Source of the DNA: Pogostemon cablin
Taxonomy: Eukaryota > Streptophyta > Magnoliopsida > Lamiales > Lamiaceae
Direction of reading: 5' to 3'
NCBI GenBank assembly: GCA_023678885.1
Contig: CM043001.1
Location: 2,118,001 to 2,182,000 of the forward strand
DNA length: 64,000 nt
The position numbers and the translations under genes are program-made. The notes below the pieces were generated by a model. The model made no database searches, was not told where the DNA came from, and saw only the letters and a program-made list of their open reading frames with translations. How positions within the stretch are numbered: position 1 is the stretch's first letter; every line of letters starts with the position of its first letter. Of the stretch, positions 1 to 12,361 are shown in pieces.

Positions 1-2756
1 AGACCGATTCGAGAGGACGAGGTTTCGGCCATGGTGGAATCCCTTTACACACATTGCAATGCCCCAGGTAGTATAGATTCTACACTTTTTTTTTCCTCTT
101 TTATTTATTATTATTATGCAAAGATTTGAGTTAAATTATAATATTTTAATAAACATATGTACTCAATTAATTAATAGTATAATTAATTATTTTGAATTTA
201 TAGTCAAAATAAAAGGAAATAACATTTAAAAAAATATAAAATAATTTTTTCGTCACTTTTAACACCTTCTCTTATTATTATTATTAGGAGTCTCAGTAAA
301 ACGATTCACTATACATTTTGTTTTCTCCCGCAAAATTACTTTTTAGTAGGTTAATTTTTTTAAAAATATGAATTATTACTTTAAATGAAAAATATTACTC
401 AATCTTTAAAATGAATATAAAAAACCAAAATAAATGAAAATTTGAGTGAGAATAATATTTATATTCAAAAATATAATAATTTATTACTCTAATTAAGATT
501 TCTTCCATATACTAATAAGGGACCATATACGAGGCTATGAAATTTTCCTCCTTTAGGGTGTGCACTTAATTATTAATTAATTATACTTAGCGTGGTTGAA
601 ATTAAATTATTTTTATTTAATTCTAAAATATATATGAATAACTTGATCTAATCATTTAGATTATTAGTGTACCGATATGTCTAATGTAGTAGTAACTCTG
701 GCTAGTTTTAATCGTACATCAACTGAATAATGAAGAGACATATATAATTAAATGCAATAAATTTGGGCAGATAAAGTGGGAAAGAGCGTAGTAGTAAGGA
801 ACTATTTGGGATCAGTGGCATTCAACAACATTACAAGACTTGCATTCGGTAAACGATTCGTAGACCAACATGGTGTGTTGGACGAGCAAGGGCAAGAGTT
901 CAAGGGCATCGTGACGAATGGGATCAAGATCGGAGCGTCTCTTTCGATAGCCGAGCACGTCCCGTGGCTGCGGTGGTTCTTCCCGGTAGACGAGGAGGGG
1001 TTCTCGAAACACGAAGCTCGTAGAGACCGTCTCACGCGAAAGATAATGGAGGAGCACAAGCGTGCAAGACAAGAGACGGGAGGAGCAAAACAACACTTCT
1101 TTGATGCGTTGTTGTCACTTCAGACCAAATATGATCTTAGTGAGGACACCATCATTGGCCTTCTTTGGGTGAGTATTCAATCATTCACATATAATATCAT
1201 TAGTTTTGATTAATTCATTTCTTTGTTTAATCATATGGGATTTTAGATATTGTTTTCATGCATCATAATTAGTTAGTTTTAAGGAGTTACTTAAATTTGG
1301 AAAATCCTCATTTTTAATACTCTGTTTTGAAGATTGCCACCCATATTAAATTTTTTAGACGAATGTTATTTTTGAAAATTTCAAAACACGATTATCTTTC
1401 TTTAGTAACACGCCACTTTAAGTACAACTGTTTGTGCGATAAAATACGCGATTATGGATTACTGCCAATAATCGCAGTGTTGATTACACAATTGTTACAT
1501 ATAATAGAAAACCATTGTTGTATAATTGGTCGCACAAACAATCACATATAGCTAGAGTTAGAGTCAGTTTATGTAACTTAAGTACGAGGATAATTGTGTC
1601 TTAAAAATTTGTTAAGGTAGCAATTTTCATAAAAATGTCCTTAAAGAGACATTTTTCCAAATTTTCCTAAATTCTAATCCTATATAAATTTTTTTTTCGA
1701 TGATTCGATATTAATCCAATAATTTTTTCACATCAATTTTGGTATTTGTATGGGAATTTTACTCTTGTGCTTTATATATTTTCCATCAGTTATTTTTATA
1801 TGATGATCAATTCATGTCATTTACCATCAATTTTTTTTTATAAAAAATCCCAACTTTTTTACGATTTCAATTTCACTTCCATCAGTTTCAAAAAATAAAA
1901 AATAAAAAAATTCACTTCCATCTAATATAATTTTAATCTTGTAATATAAGATATATTTGGAGTATAATTTTCTTCTCCTTCCTTAATGCTATCACACTCC
2001 GTGTGACATTGGAAATCCTGACAGCTACTACTACTAGCTAGTGTACAATATATATTTTATGTCAATACACAATTATACATCATAAATTAATCTCTAATAA
2101 ATGAGAACATACAATTACAGGACATGATAACTGCTGGAATGGACACTACTGCAATCACAGTGGAATGGGCAATGGCAGAGGTGATAAAGAATCCAAGGGT
2201 CCAAAAAAAGGCACAAGAGGAATTCGAGCGTGTGATCGGACGCAATCGTCCGATCACAGAGCTCGACTTCCCCAACTTGCCCTACCTACAAGCCATAACC
2301 AAGGAGGCATTCAGGCTGCACCCTCCAACCCCTCTCATGCTCCCCCACCGGGCCAATGCCGACGTCACCATCGGCGGCTATGACGTCCCCAAGGGGTCCA
2401 ACGTCCATGTCAACGTTTGGGCCGTCGCGCGTGACCCGGAGGTGTGGAAGAACCCCTTGGAGTTTCGGCCCGAGAGGTTCTTGGAAGAGGACGTGGACAT
2501 GAAAGGGGCCGATTTTCGGCTCCTTCCGTTTGGTGCGGGGAGAAGAGTGTGCCCAGGGACTCAACTAGGTATCAACCTAGTTACGTCCATGATCGCACAC
2601 CTTCTCCACCACTTCGATTGGGCTGCTCCCAATGTTGATGAAATCGACATGGGAGAGAGCCCGGGTATGGTGACCTACATGAGGACACCGTTGGAGGGGG
2701 TTCCCACGCCAAGATTACCACCCAACTTATACAAACGCGTGGCTCTGGATGTTTGA
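1..2756 (+). CDS. CYP98A: CYP98A-type cytochrome P450, 3' part (5' truncated by window)
   Basis: Three exons are visible: 1-67 (partial, frame starts at base 1), 771-1168 and 2121-2756, joined by GT-AG introns in phases 1 and 0. The joined frame is open for 366 residues and ends in TGA. P450 hallmarks in the last exon are the I-helix AGMDTT, the ExxR motif KEAFR, PERF, and the haem loop FGAGRRVCPG with its axial cysteine. Wording such as REDEV-AMVES, RNYLG-VAFNNITRLAFGKRF and the C-terminal LYKRV is characteristic of CYP98A. That family is an ER-anchored monooxygenase that 3'-hydroxylates p-coumaroyl esters (shikimate, quinate or related) in lignin and caffeoyl-ester synthesis. About 140 N-terminal residues, including the membrane anchor, lie outside the window (family length about 508). 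No frameshift or lost catalytic residue is seen. The exact ester substrate cannot be told from this part. Confidence 0.93.
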
Positions 2757-3580
2757 ATTGTTTGTTTCACAACAAAAAAATGCATGTTTTGTTTGAATTG
2801 TTTGTTTTCTTGTTTTAATTTTTATTATTGTGGAGTAGTATTTTGATTTTTATAAATTAGTCATTGGTTAGGCGAATGGGTGTCATGTTGAATTTCCCAC
2901 ACGCCAAGATTAGTTTATTATTATTTATATATATATATATATATATAATATAGTTAACTACACAAAATATTTATAAGTACTCTTCATTTAAAAATCTTAA
3001 TATATTTTACAACCTTTACTTAAAACGTATAGATTTTAATTATTGATGTATTGACGTGAAGTGTGATATTATTTCTATAAAATAGATATAAAGTAATATT
3101 CAAATGGATGAAAAGTAATAACAATATAGTAAATTATTTTATAAATAATTATATTCTCTCTAAATCCACTACACTTTAATTATATATATATATATACTCA
3201 TATTTTTTAATCTAAGTACAAAAAAGTAAAACGGAGGGAGAAATTATCTTTTCGACCAATAACTCAAAAATATGCTAACCTATTCTTGAAATATAGGTAT
3301 TAATTTAGATTAATGAATCTAAACGTGAAATAAAGAAAATCGAAGTGATCATGAGAGAAAGAAACATTAAAACCAAATACATTGACATCACGATTAAGTA
3401 CATCTAAAGCAGTTATAGCAACTGCATAATGATACATCAGGAACATTCCAGAGATAAATACAAACTAAAGAAACAAAGCAAACTTCCTAGCACAGATGTT
3501 AATATTTCATCTTCTTCTTAGGTATACAATTAAGCTAAATCTGAATCTGATTCTAGTACATTAGATCCTTCAAACTAAGC
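2757..3580. other. Intergenic spacer between convergent genes
   Basis: AT-rich DNA with a (TA)n run near 2924-2947 and another near 3181-3195. It must hold the 3' UTRs of the P450 (left) and the NC2-alpha gene (right). No other gene is seen. Confidence 0.6.
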
Positions 3581-6500
3581 CTACCCTTCTTCATCGTAAT
3601 CTTCGTCATCTTCATCCAACCTCGAGCTGAGTTGTGCAAGATGAGCAGGGTCAATGGCCATCCGATCCATCTCAGAAAGGCCCGGGTACTCTTCACCTTT
3701 TACATCTGGAGGTGGTTCTGTTGTCAATACGGAAGCCCTTTTTTCTGAACTTTCATCTACACCGGCGTTCAGATCAAAATGCCTCGTGTCTGATCCGACA
3801 TCATCCTTGACTATGTTATCTTTCGGTGATTCTTTCATCTCTGTATTGTCCGTAGTTCTCCCTGGACTAGAGACTTGTTTGACATTTTGCTGAATGCTAG
3901 CAGAGCCTGGTTCAACCTCGATTCGAGGGAGTTCTCTCTCAGCTGCTCTGCCCCTGCCCCGTCCTCTTCCTCTACCCCTTCCTCTTCCCCTTCCACTGGT
4001 ACTAGCATGACATGTTTCCTGCTGCAATTTCAGCGTGAAGAATGATTCAGTAAAACAGAACATGCTTTTCATCCACAAGGGGGGGTAATATAATATAGTT
4101 TCCACATTATTTCTCAAGGTTATTGAATCATTGGTTAACATCTATGCAAACACACTACAGGACTTGAATTTAATACCAACGAGCTTCATGAATGTAGGCA
4201 TTTAAAGCACCCTCAAAACCAACGATCTCTATATAGATAACAACTCAGACAGATAATAGGCATAGCAGATTACCAACTAAATACAGGATGTAGAACACGG
4301 ACACGTACTCTGGGTTCACTTGAACCCATGGTTTGACTTTAATATAAACCCATCATGTGGCCCTTGAACCTTCATTTCTCACTAAGTAAAAGCTTCCACA
4401 TTTCATTTATTTTACCAAACCGTAGTACTTCTGTTGTTTAAAAAGATTGAAAATGCCAAGTCATTCATGCTGTGTACTCTAATTATTATTTTATGATGCT
4501 GTTGTACTTCCTAGTAAAACCAAATGCGTTGAGAGGGTTCAGCAAAATTAATTAATACAAGTACTAGAGCAAAGTAAACCAAAGTAAAAATACACCCGAG
4601 TTCCGGGGCCAAAAGTTAAGGTTTGCCTAAAATACATACATGCATTATTGCATTTATCAGGGTGAAAACATTAGCAACATGTCAGTTCCAGAATAAGTGA
4701 ACAAAAAGCACCAGCTTTGATGAGATGAAAATCTACTTTAAAGGTTTTCAAAGGTGGGCACTATGGCATTAAAATAGCGACACTATAACTACGAAGATCT
4801 TACCGTACTGTTCCATTTGGACTCTTCATCGCTCTCTTTATATTCACTGGCAATTTTCCTGGATTTTACAATAGGCAGATCAATTTCAAAAGTTACTTTG
4901 TTCAATTTATTGAGGAGGAAAAGGCGGAAACAAAATACCTTCTTTTGGATGCGTCAGCTGAAGCATCAGAATGACCATAATCAGGAACTTTGCTAACCAC
5001 CTCTTTGAGAAAGTCAAACACATTATAACTTTGTACACAATGTTTCCTGCACACACGATAGACACTTAAAACATGTAAGTTTGTAACAGATCAAACATAA
5101 ACACACCTTAGCACATACTTTGAACTCCCAAAATCACTACGGGCTACACTCACCACAATGCAACTGAATAAATCATCAAAACAGTACACTGTATAAACTA
5201 ACTCCACAGGCCAATAAGCAGAGTTAGCATATAGTACTAAGGAAGTTTGACTTTTAAAACTGTTGATCTTAAGAGGGGAAAAAATGACTTCATAGCTTAC
5301 CGAGACAGATAATATGATTTCAATAGACATTTTCATCTTGAAAAGATGGCAACTAAATGATTTCACCAGATATGTATATATTTTTGGGATATAGTGGATG
5401 GTGGAAATCCGGATTTTGAAATCCAAAGATGTCAAATCCGGACATGTATGTTATAGTGTGTTTAGGGATTTTAAGTATAGTGGAACAAAACTTTATGTCA
5501 AATAAAGTGTAAGAGTAAATGATATTGTATTATTATGTTCTTTTTTTGATTAATTCGGTGGAGAAAAAGAAAGTACTTTCCATTTCTCCAGTTGGTAGGG
5601 TGTAATAGAATGACATATTGGGTAGTGTAGGTTTATAGGTATTTTTACAAATGTATAATCTTGAAACTGAGCATGAAGGGGGATGATGTGTCCCCATCTG
5701 GACATGCTAGTCTCAAAAGAAACATGCAGCCTAAAATGGGAAGAACTACGCAATTGTAATCTGATAAGTAGTTTGTCTTCTCAGATGCACGCAGGCAGCA
5801 ACTTTGCACCCTAATAGTTATGCAGGTTATTAAGAAGCCCCAAAATCTATGAATATTTTTTAATAGATAACGCCATTATTTCATGTGTTTCTACCTGAGA
5901 TTAATTTTGATACACATATTCAAAGGAGAAAGGGCCTTAGTCATTATGAAACTTTAAACTTGCCTACACACTGATTACAATTTTAGGAAAAGAGCTAATG
6001 GGTAGACAAAGGCAAGTCATAAAACCCCTAAAACATAAGCACCAAGAGGATAGTAATATAACAAGAATACATCGATGAGAAAAGGGAATCAAGAACAGAC
6101 AGGTTTTCCATGAAAGGCTGAATCATCTCCTTCACAATTCACAAAGGCATGAGGATTATGAAATGCTGTAGAGAAAAACAGTTGCAAAAATTCTGTTAGT
6201 TTTACCACCCATTTAGCCACGACCTGCCTAAGGTGTTCCAGATACAAGCTTACAAACAATCCTAATTTGACTCCCCAGAAATCAATGGGATGTGGTATCG
6301 TTGAACAAATACGTCCTAATTGCTTTCCTCATAGATTCCAAATCGCTCTAATTACTGATTTGCCTAGACTCTCCATGACAATAGTCATTCAAGATTGGTT
6401 TTGTGTCATTTTATCAAATCCCCAACCCACATGGAGACTAAAAAAAAAAAAAAAGAGTTTGATGATACCTCCATCAGCAATGATTCTGTATTAATAATAG

Positions 6501-9500
6501 TTCTTCAAGCATGGTGACTAGAGGAGTTCACTAATACAAATTAATAAACGTTTACTCTCATAAACAATGTTTAATAATATCGAAGATATAACAAAAAATT
6601 ACTCAGTAACCCTAAAAAAACTAAAGAGAAATGGGTAATTTACCAATTCATATCTTCTGCCTGTGAAGGTAAACCTTAAACTATTGGACCCAATATATAT
6701 TTTTTAAATTTAAATATTGATTTTCAGTAATCAAATGTTAATGAATTTATTGATTTAGGGCCCCATCATTGTTTTAAATTAGATTCATCAATAAATGTTA
6801 CAAATTCTAATGTTTCCATCCAATTAGCAATAATTTGAAGACCGAATTGATTCATCAACTTAAAGAAGCAGCAATAATATTTAAGGTAGTTAAACTTATA
6901 AGTAGTCCCGCAAAGACCACATATGCCCAAAAGAGAAGCAATGTTAGATCTAAACATTTGAGATATCATAATTACATTTTCTGCCAGTAATCTAGCACTG
7001 AGAAGCAACTTTAAATTAGTGAAAGATGCCAAAGCTCCAACAAGCCCCAATTTGGATCTCGAGAAATTGAAAAATCTTTAGTACACAAATAAGACACCTT
7101 AATGGTATGAAAGAAGATAAGACTTAGGAGGAGAAGAGAGATAAAATGACCAAAGGAGTAGGGTTGAGAAAAGAGTAAAAAGTTAGCTCTCTAAACCAAT
7201 ATCTTTCCGCATAGAAGAACTCCTTCAGGATCAAATAAAATTAGTGAAGCATTAGGATATGCATTAGGGTAGAAATAAATACATAATTCAATTCATTGTA
7301 AAAACAAGAAGGCAGACACTTGTTATTGTTTCTGGTTAGAATTCTAATTTCCAACATGTACATTAGAACTCTTGGTTTGATTCTAATGAGATTAAAATCT
7401 AAAAGATAATATATAATAACAAACAATAGTGGGTAGGCCATTTGGAATGATATCTTTTCAATTTAAATTGGTAATATTTTAATTCATATTGATAGACCCT
7501 GACCAGCAATACGAGTACGATAGGAATTTGGAATTGAAACATTTTTTTTTTTTTTGAAAATAAGTCCCAATAGTACTCAGTTATAAACATGATTTTGTTT
7601 GCTAAAAGGGGAACATGAAAACATCCCATGGACTGAAATCCAATGGCATATCAGTTAGAAACGCTTTGGTTGCTAGCAGCTACAAGAGGCAAAATGAGTA
7701 ACGAGATATATTGATTAAAACAGAACGAAAATACCTAAAAAAACTATAAAAAGACAACTGTATCTTTCCCAACTTGTAGAAATAATCAGATGTCAAGGGC
7801 AACTCTATTCCAAGAACACTTATCAAGAGCATTAAAGACAGGGTTGGATCACATAATCAGACAACTATGGTATTTCTTCAATGTTATTAATATATATCAC
7901 CATGACATAAACTCATCGTGAACTCAGGGTCCATAATCAATGAATTGCATAAACAGGAAAGTCGAGAAGAATGAGCAGTAACTCACAGATGCAACGAATT
8001 AACAGTCTTTGCTCCTCTCTGCACAGTTATGTCATAAGTACGGTCACAAAGATCTTGTAGAAATAATTCCAAAGCCTTAGCTGCAATAATTTATCACAAA
8101 AGCTAATAATATAAGATTCACCAACATTGTGGAAATTGGCAGGAAAAAACATCCAACAAATACATACACACTAAAACAGGAACAGCCATTGCAATTTTCC
8201 CAACATCCTCATCAGCTTGCATAATCTTCTTGATCCGAGACTGAGATAAACGAATTTCCATTAGAATTTGGCAGAAAATCATGGGATCCATCAGTTTCTA
8301 GAAATAATATTTCAGAATACAAGTAGGAAAAAGCACTGTAATCCTAAATGTGGAATGGAACCGTATCAGGATGATATATGCACGTTGTCACACATGAATT
8401 TTTTAATAGATTATTACAAATGATTAATTTACTAATTTAATAAATAATTTACGAGAAAAGGAAAGTGCACGGCTTTTGTCACCATTTAGACATGAAATAA
8501 ATTAAATCCTCCTAAATGCTCACACCACCAGGTCTTCTACAAATAAGCAAAATTTAAAACCAGAGCCCATTCCATCACAATGGCTAGGAGGCGATGGAGA
8601 ACTACCAGTCTTGTTTCCTTCGTCTATCACTCTTTCACTAAGTTCATAACTCAATATCAGGAGAAAAGGCAGGGGATGAGAGGGAAGAAAAAGGGTATGG
8701 TTTGATTAGTCATCCTAATCGAAGAGTTTTTTTAATGATTTATGAGTGTTGTATGGACCCACTTTTAGTGCATAACCTGACTGACTTCGTGCCCCAACTA
8801 AAAATTAAACCATCTGGTTAGGTTTGAATTTCAAAATGTATTCCAGACAATATAGTTCAAAGTCCTATCAATATGGAAAAGAAATGCCAAGGGAAAATTC
8901 TTAAAACAACAGTACAAAATTCCACATGTAGCTGCTTGGTTTGGTAATTAGATGGCATCTTCACATTTTTTAGTATTTGAAACTCTTTAACAAGCATTTC
9001 GTTCACCTATTTTCACTCGAAAAAAGAACTGACTCTCATTTGGAACTTTGTCAGACACACACTATGCCTCATTACCTAAAAACAACAATAATTCCCTTAA
9101 TACATCTGTCCATACAGAAAAGCCCTAAAATTAAAATTATACTACTTATGTTATTCTCAACATTGAATATAAGTAACCCAAGCATATTTTCATGTTCATA
9201 TATAATCCATACGCAATAAAACTAATTAAAAATTCTTTCTTTTAATACAAAAGTCTACTCAAGGACTTCCGAGCCCTAAAGGATTTGAAGCTTGAAAATG
9301 AAATCGAAAGCAGGAATGAACGAGCTATAACCAACCAAATTCACGTTAGCATCACTTTTTTTTTAATGAAAATAGATACTCCTACTCACGGTGCCGAGAT
9401 ACAAATCAGAAACCAGAAGCTACTGGTTCAAACTTCCACTAATCTCAAATTCAATTTTGAGAAGGGGGATAAACCCACAAAAAGCGAAAATTTGCAGCAC

Positions 9501-9708
9501 AATCATGCACTTCAAACAAACAAGAAACTACAAAAATGGAATGAAATAAAGAATCTAAAGTTCAAAATAAACACGTTGGGTAACCTAGTATAGCCACTCC
9601 GAGAACATAAAAGAAACGCATAGAACGAAAACGAAAGCTAATACACCAAACGAAGGAGAAAAGAGAGAAACTTACTGCGGGAAAACGCGTATCGAGCTTC
9701 TTCCTCAT
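3581..9708 (-). CDS. NC2-alpha / DRAP1-like histone-fold transcriptional corepressor
   Basis: Six exons on the minus strand: 9676-9708, 8168-8240, 7987-8080, 4939-5046, 4804-4858 and 3581-4021. All junctions are GT-AG, phases close exactly, and the product is 267 residues. The start MRKKLDTRFPA is the usual family start. Residues about 8-95 form the histone fold (RIKKIMQADEDVGKIA, then ALELFLQDLCDRTYDIT and HCVQSYNVFDFLKEVV), closest to the NC2-alpha/NF-YC class. The protein pairs with NC2-beta (Dr1), binds TBP on promoter DNA and blocks TFIIA/TFIIB. The C-terminal half is low complexity: eight Gly-Arg pairs at residues 131-146, then Ser/Glu-rich sequence and an acidic DEDDEDYDEE tail. Intron 3 is long (5047-7986). 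The last intron ends in a NAGNAG acceptor. The function is inferred from the family. Confidence 0.93.
5047..7986 (-). other. Long intron 3 of the NC2-alpha gene
   Basis: A 2.9-kb intron between the exon ending ...NSLHL and the exon starting KHCVQSY. It is AT-rich with A/T homopolymers near 6439 and 7541. A 94-residue minus-strand open frame (6766-7050) has a weak CGLCG zinc-knuckle-like patch that may be a decayed LINE fragment. Nothing else gene-like is seen. Confidence 0.7.
6766..7050 (-). pseudogene. Possible LINE zf-RVT remnant in intron
   Basis: The minus-strand frame contains RLLAENV..., then CGLCG, then YYCCFF and IIANWME. The spacing loosely recalls the zinc-binding domain after plant LINE reverse transcriptases (CxLCG, then an aromatic/His-Cys-Phe block and a Trp). 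The similarity is weak, and no reverse-transcriptase core is seen nearby. Confidence 0.22.
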
Positions 9709-10328
9709 GGCGTAGTCAGATTTCAGCGGCCATAACAAAATTCAACTAAAATATATAAATTTCTAACCAGAAAATAGAGAAAAAATATTCGAGCGACCCT
9801 AACTCAATCAATTAATCCAACTATTCAAACGTGATTGGAGACCCATCAACTAAGAAATATTCTGAAAATTAAAAAAATATATATATATACACAACAAAAA
9901 AATAGAAACAAAAAGAAGAAATTTGATCGACTGCCTGAAAAGATGAAGACGAGTGAGAAACAGAATCTGGGATTCAGATCCGAAACTCAAACACAGCAGC
10001 AGAATTCAGAAAATTTCATCAAGAAGTTCGTGCAAATGGTGACTTTAGAATAGATAGATACAAAAAAATAAAATAAAAAATCACAACTTTATGATGAGAT
10101 ATAAATGCATGTTAAACACCGTGGGTGGGAAATTGATTTCTTCAGCTTTTGATGATTTGGGGGGTACAATCAATACTGCACGACGTACATTCCACGTGGT
10201 TTCATTTATTTGGAGTAACTGAGCAAGCAGCTTGGCACGTAATTTGCGGGATAAATTGAATTCTCTTTTTGTCTTTTTATTTTTTTCTTTTTCTTTTTAG
10301 ATATGAAAATTTACCAACAATAACTGAA

Positions 10329-10600
10329 ACATACTTATGTTCACACTTCCGTTTTCGTCCGTCTCATACTTAAGTTCACCACCCAAAAAATGAAAGTTCA
10401 CATTAACCAACAACCTCAAAAGTTATCTTAATTTCAAAAATATCACTCTCACCTAACACACATAACTTACTTTATAATTTATTTATTACCTAAAAATACC
10501 ATAATACCCCTAAAAAGTCAATAAAATTGGTCAAAAAGTAACTTTTCTTAAACTCTGTATCTACAGTAACGGTGAACATAACTATGGGACGGAGAGAGTA
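10329..10600. mobile_element. Stowaway-like MITE, family 1, copy 1 (left end decayed)
   Basis: This segment matches the MITE at 38299-38580 nearly end to end (shared blocks TTTTCGTCCGTC, CACCACCC, CTAACACACATAAC, TTGGTCAAAAAG, CTGTATCTACAGT). The right terminus is GGGACGGAGAGAG followed by TA. The left CTCCCTCCGTCC terminus has mutated away. Confidence 0.75.
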
Positions 10601-11261
10601 TTTCTCATTTAATACCAATAGTATATAATATGGTAATTTGTAAAGTGGTTAAAAAGTCCGAAACTCATAGGACTGACCCGATTGATAATAAGTAAAGTAG
10701 GGTTCGTACCGTGTTTTTCCAATTCATTTAAACTTGAGCTTTTCGGACCGGACCTTTTGTTCTGTGGGCCAACCAGGCTAGCTCGTAGAACTGAATTAAT
10801 TTTAATTTACTGAATTATTTTTAATTTTTTTTACACCTTATTTTACATTCTCACTCATCTTATCCCTTAGATACAATTGATATATTCCCTCACCCATTTT
10901 GCTTTCATAATACGTTGACAATTGTTACACTTTCTCTTGCATCTTCTCATTCCCCTCCCAGGCGCAGCCCTCCCCTCCCTCATATTCATTCTCATCACTT
11001 TTCTCTTCTCACTCTATACAAAAATAATTGTTATTAATACATTAATTTTAATTATAACAAAATTCACTCTATACAAATTATCACAAATTCCATAAAAATA
11101 TTGAAAGTGTAATTTTCCAATATTTGTTTTATGCATTAATGTTGCTAATTGTTTCAAATCCTAAATAATTGATGAATTAATTTTGCATTTATTTTGTTAT
11201 GTATTATTTATTTAAATTTTAAATTCATATTTATATATATTTTTTTAATTTTTATTGTATA

Positions 11262-11484
11262 CTCACCCCGTCTCATTCAAAGAGGGTATTTTTTCCATTT
11301 TGGTCGCCCACCCAAAGGGTCATCTTTCTTTTTTACACACATGGGACCCACACACCCCTCTAATACAATTAAAATATGGGTCCACACTCCCACTAATACA
11401 ACTACTCACTACACATTAAATAATAATACTCCTTAATCTACGTGTAAAAAATCAAAAGCCCCTCTTACGCCGGGACGGAGGGAG
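11262..11484. mobile_element. Stowaway-like MITE, family 2, copy 1
   Basis: About 223 bp flanked by TA/TA. The right end reads GGGACGGAGGGAG and the left CTCACCCCGTCTC, giving the inverted termini typical of Tc1/mariner-derived Stowaway MITEs. It shares its interior (CACACTCCCACTAATACAAC and a GGGTCCCACAC-type block) with copies at 17890-18115 and 48941-49166. Confidence 0.82.
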
Positions 11485-11624
11485 TAGCTCGTAAGGTTGA
11501 CCTGTTTTGTCAAAATCTGTTAGATTTAGGTTCACCTTTCAGTGACCCGTTTAAACAGACCCGATTAGCCTGAAACTCGTTTAATCCAAAACCCAATAAG
11601 GCTGGCCCATTTAATGACTCTACC

Positions 11625-11710
11625 CAGGTGCACAAATTCAAATTCGTGTTTCCACATTCAGAACACTCAGGTGCACAAATTCAAATTCGTGTATCCACAT
11701 TCAGAACATA
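11625..11710. repeat. 43-bp tandem duplication
   Basis: Two adjacent 43-bp copies beginning CAGGTGCACAAATTC at 11625 and 11668, almost identical. Confidence 0.9.
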
Positions 11711-11841
11711 TACATAAATAAATAAATAAATAAAAATAGTATACACTAATGAATAAAAATATATACACTTTCTTAGCGAATTTTTTAATTTTTTTTTAAT
11801 AAAAAACTAAATATATAGAAAAGTTATACATTTATCTAAAA

Positions 11842-11983
11842 GAGTAAGGTTCTTGTGCCCCTGGGGACGCCGTGCTCCTTTACAATTTAAACTTCTAGCA
11901 ATACATAGAGTTAAATAGAATATGGAAGGGGAGTGTTGTGTTCCCATGGAGCACGATGTGCCCGGGACACACAAAATTTTGCC
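11842..11983. mobile_element. 142-bp Mutator-like MITE with 9-bp target duplication
   Basis: The 9-mer TATCTAAAA lies directly on both sides (11833-11841 and 11984-11992). The ends are imperfect inverted repeats: TTGTGCCCC...GACGCCGTGCTCC on the left, and on the right the complement of GTGTCCCGGGCACATCGTGCTCC. The 9-bp duplication points to the Mutator superfamily. There is no coding capacity. Confidence 0.75.
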
Positions 11984-12361
11984 TATCTAAAAATACACAT
12001 ACTCTAATAAATAAAAATCAATAAACATACTGGTGCATGCCTACACTTCGATGCACAGGATATCAATGCTTAGTAATTTGTTTTTAAAATTTTAAAAGAA
12101 TTCCTTTCGAATTAAATGATCTTGAAAGTATGACTTCGTTTTAAATCCCTTTCGAGTAATGCTTTAAGTTATATGCATATCACCATTTTTTTTTCTTTTT
12201 CAAACTTTATAGTTCAAATGAGATTTTCTTGAAAACTTTCTTTAATGATGGTTCACTAAGTTGATTTAATGAAGTATTATTTTAAACTTAAAATTTTATA
12301 ATTTATATAGAGTATAAGATTATACAAAAGAGTTTAAAATATTTTTTTAATAGGTTGATGA

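Noticed and set aside
802..1096. Minus-strand open frames opposite P450 exon 2
   Set aside because: They are shadows of the real exon on the other strand.
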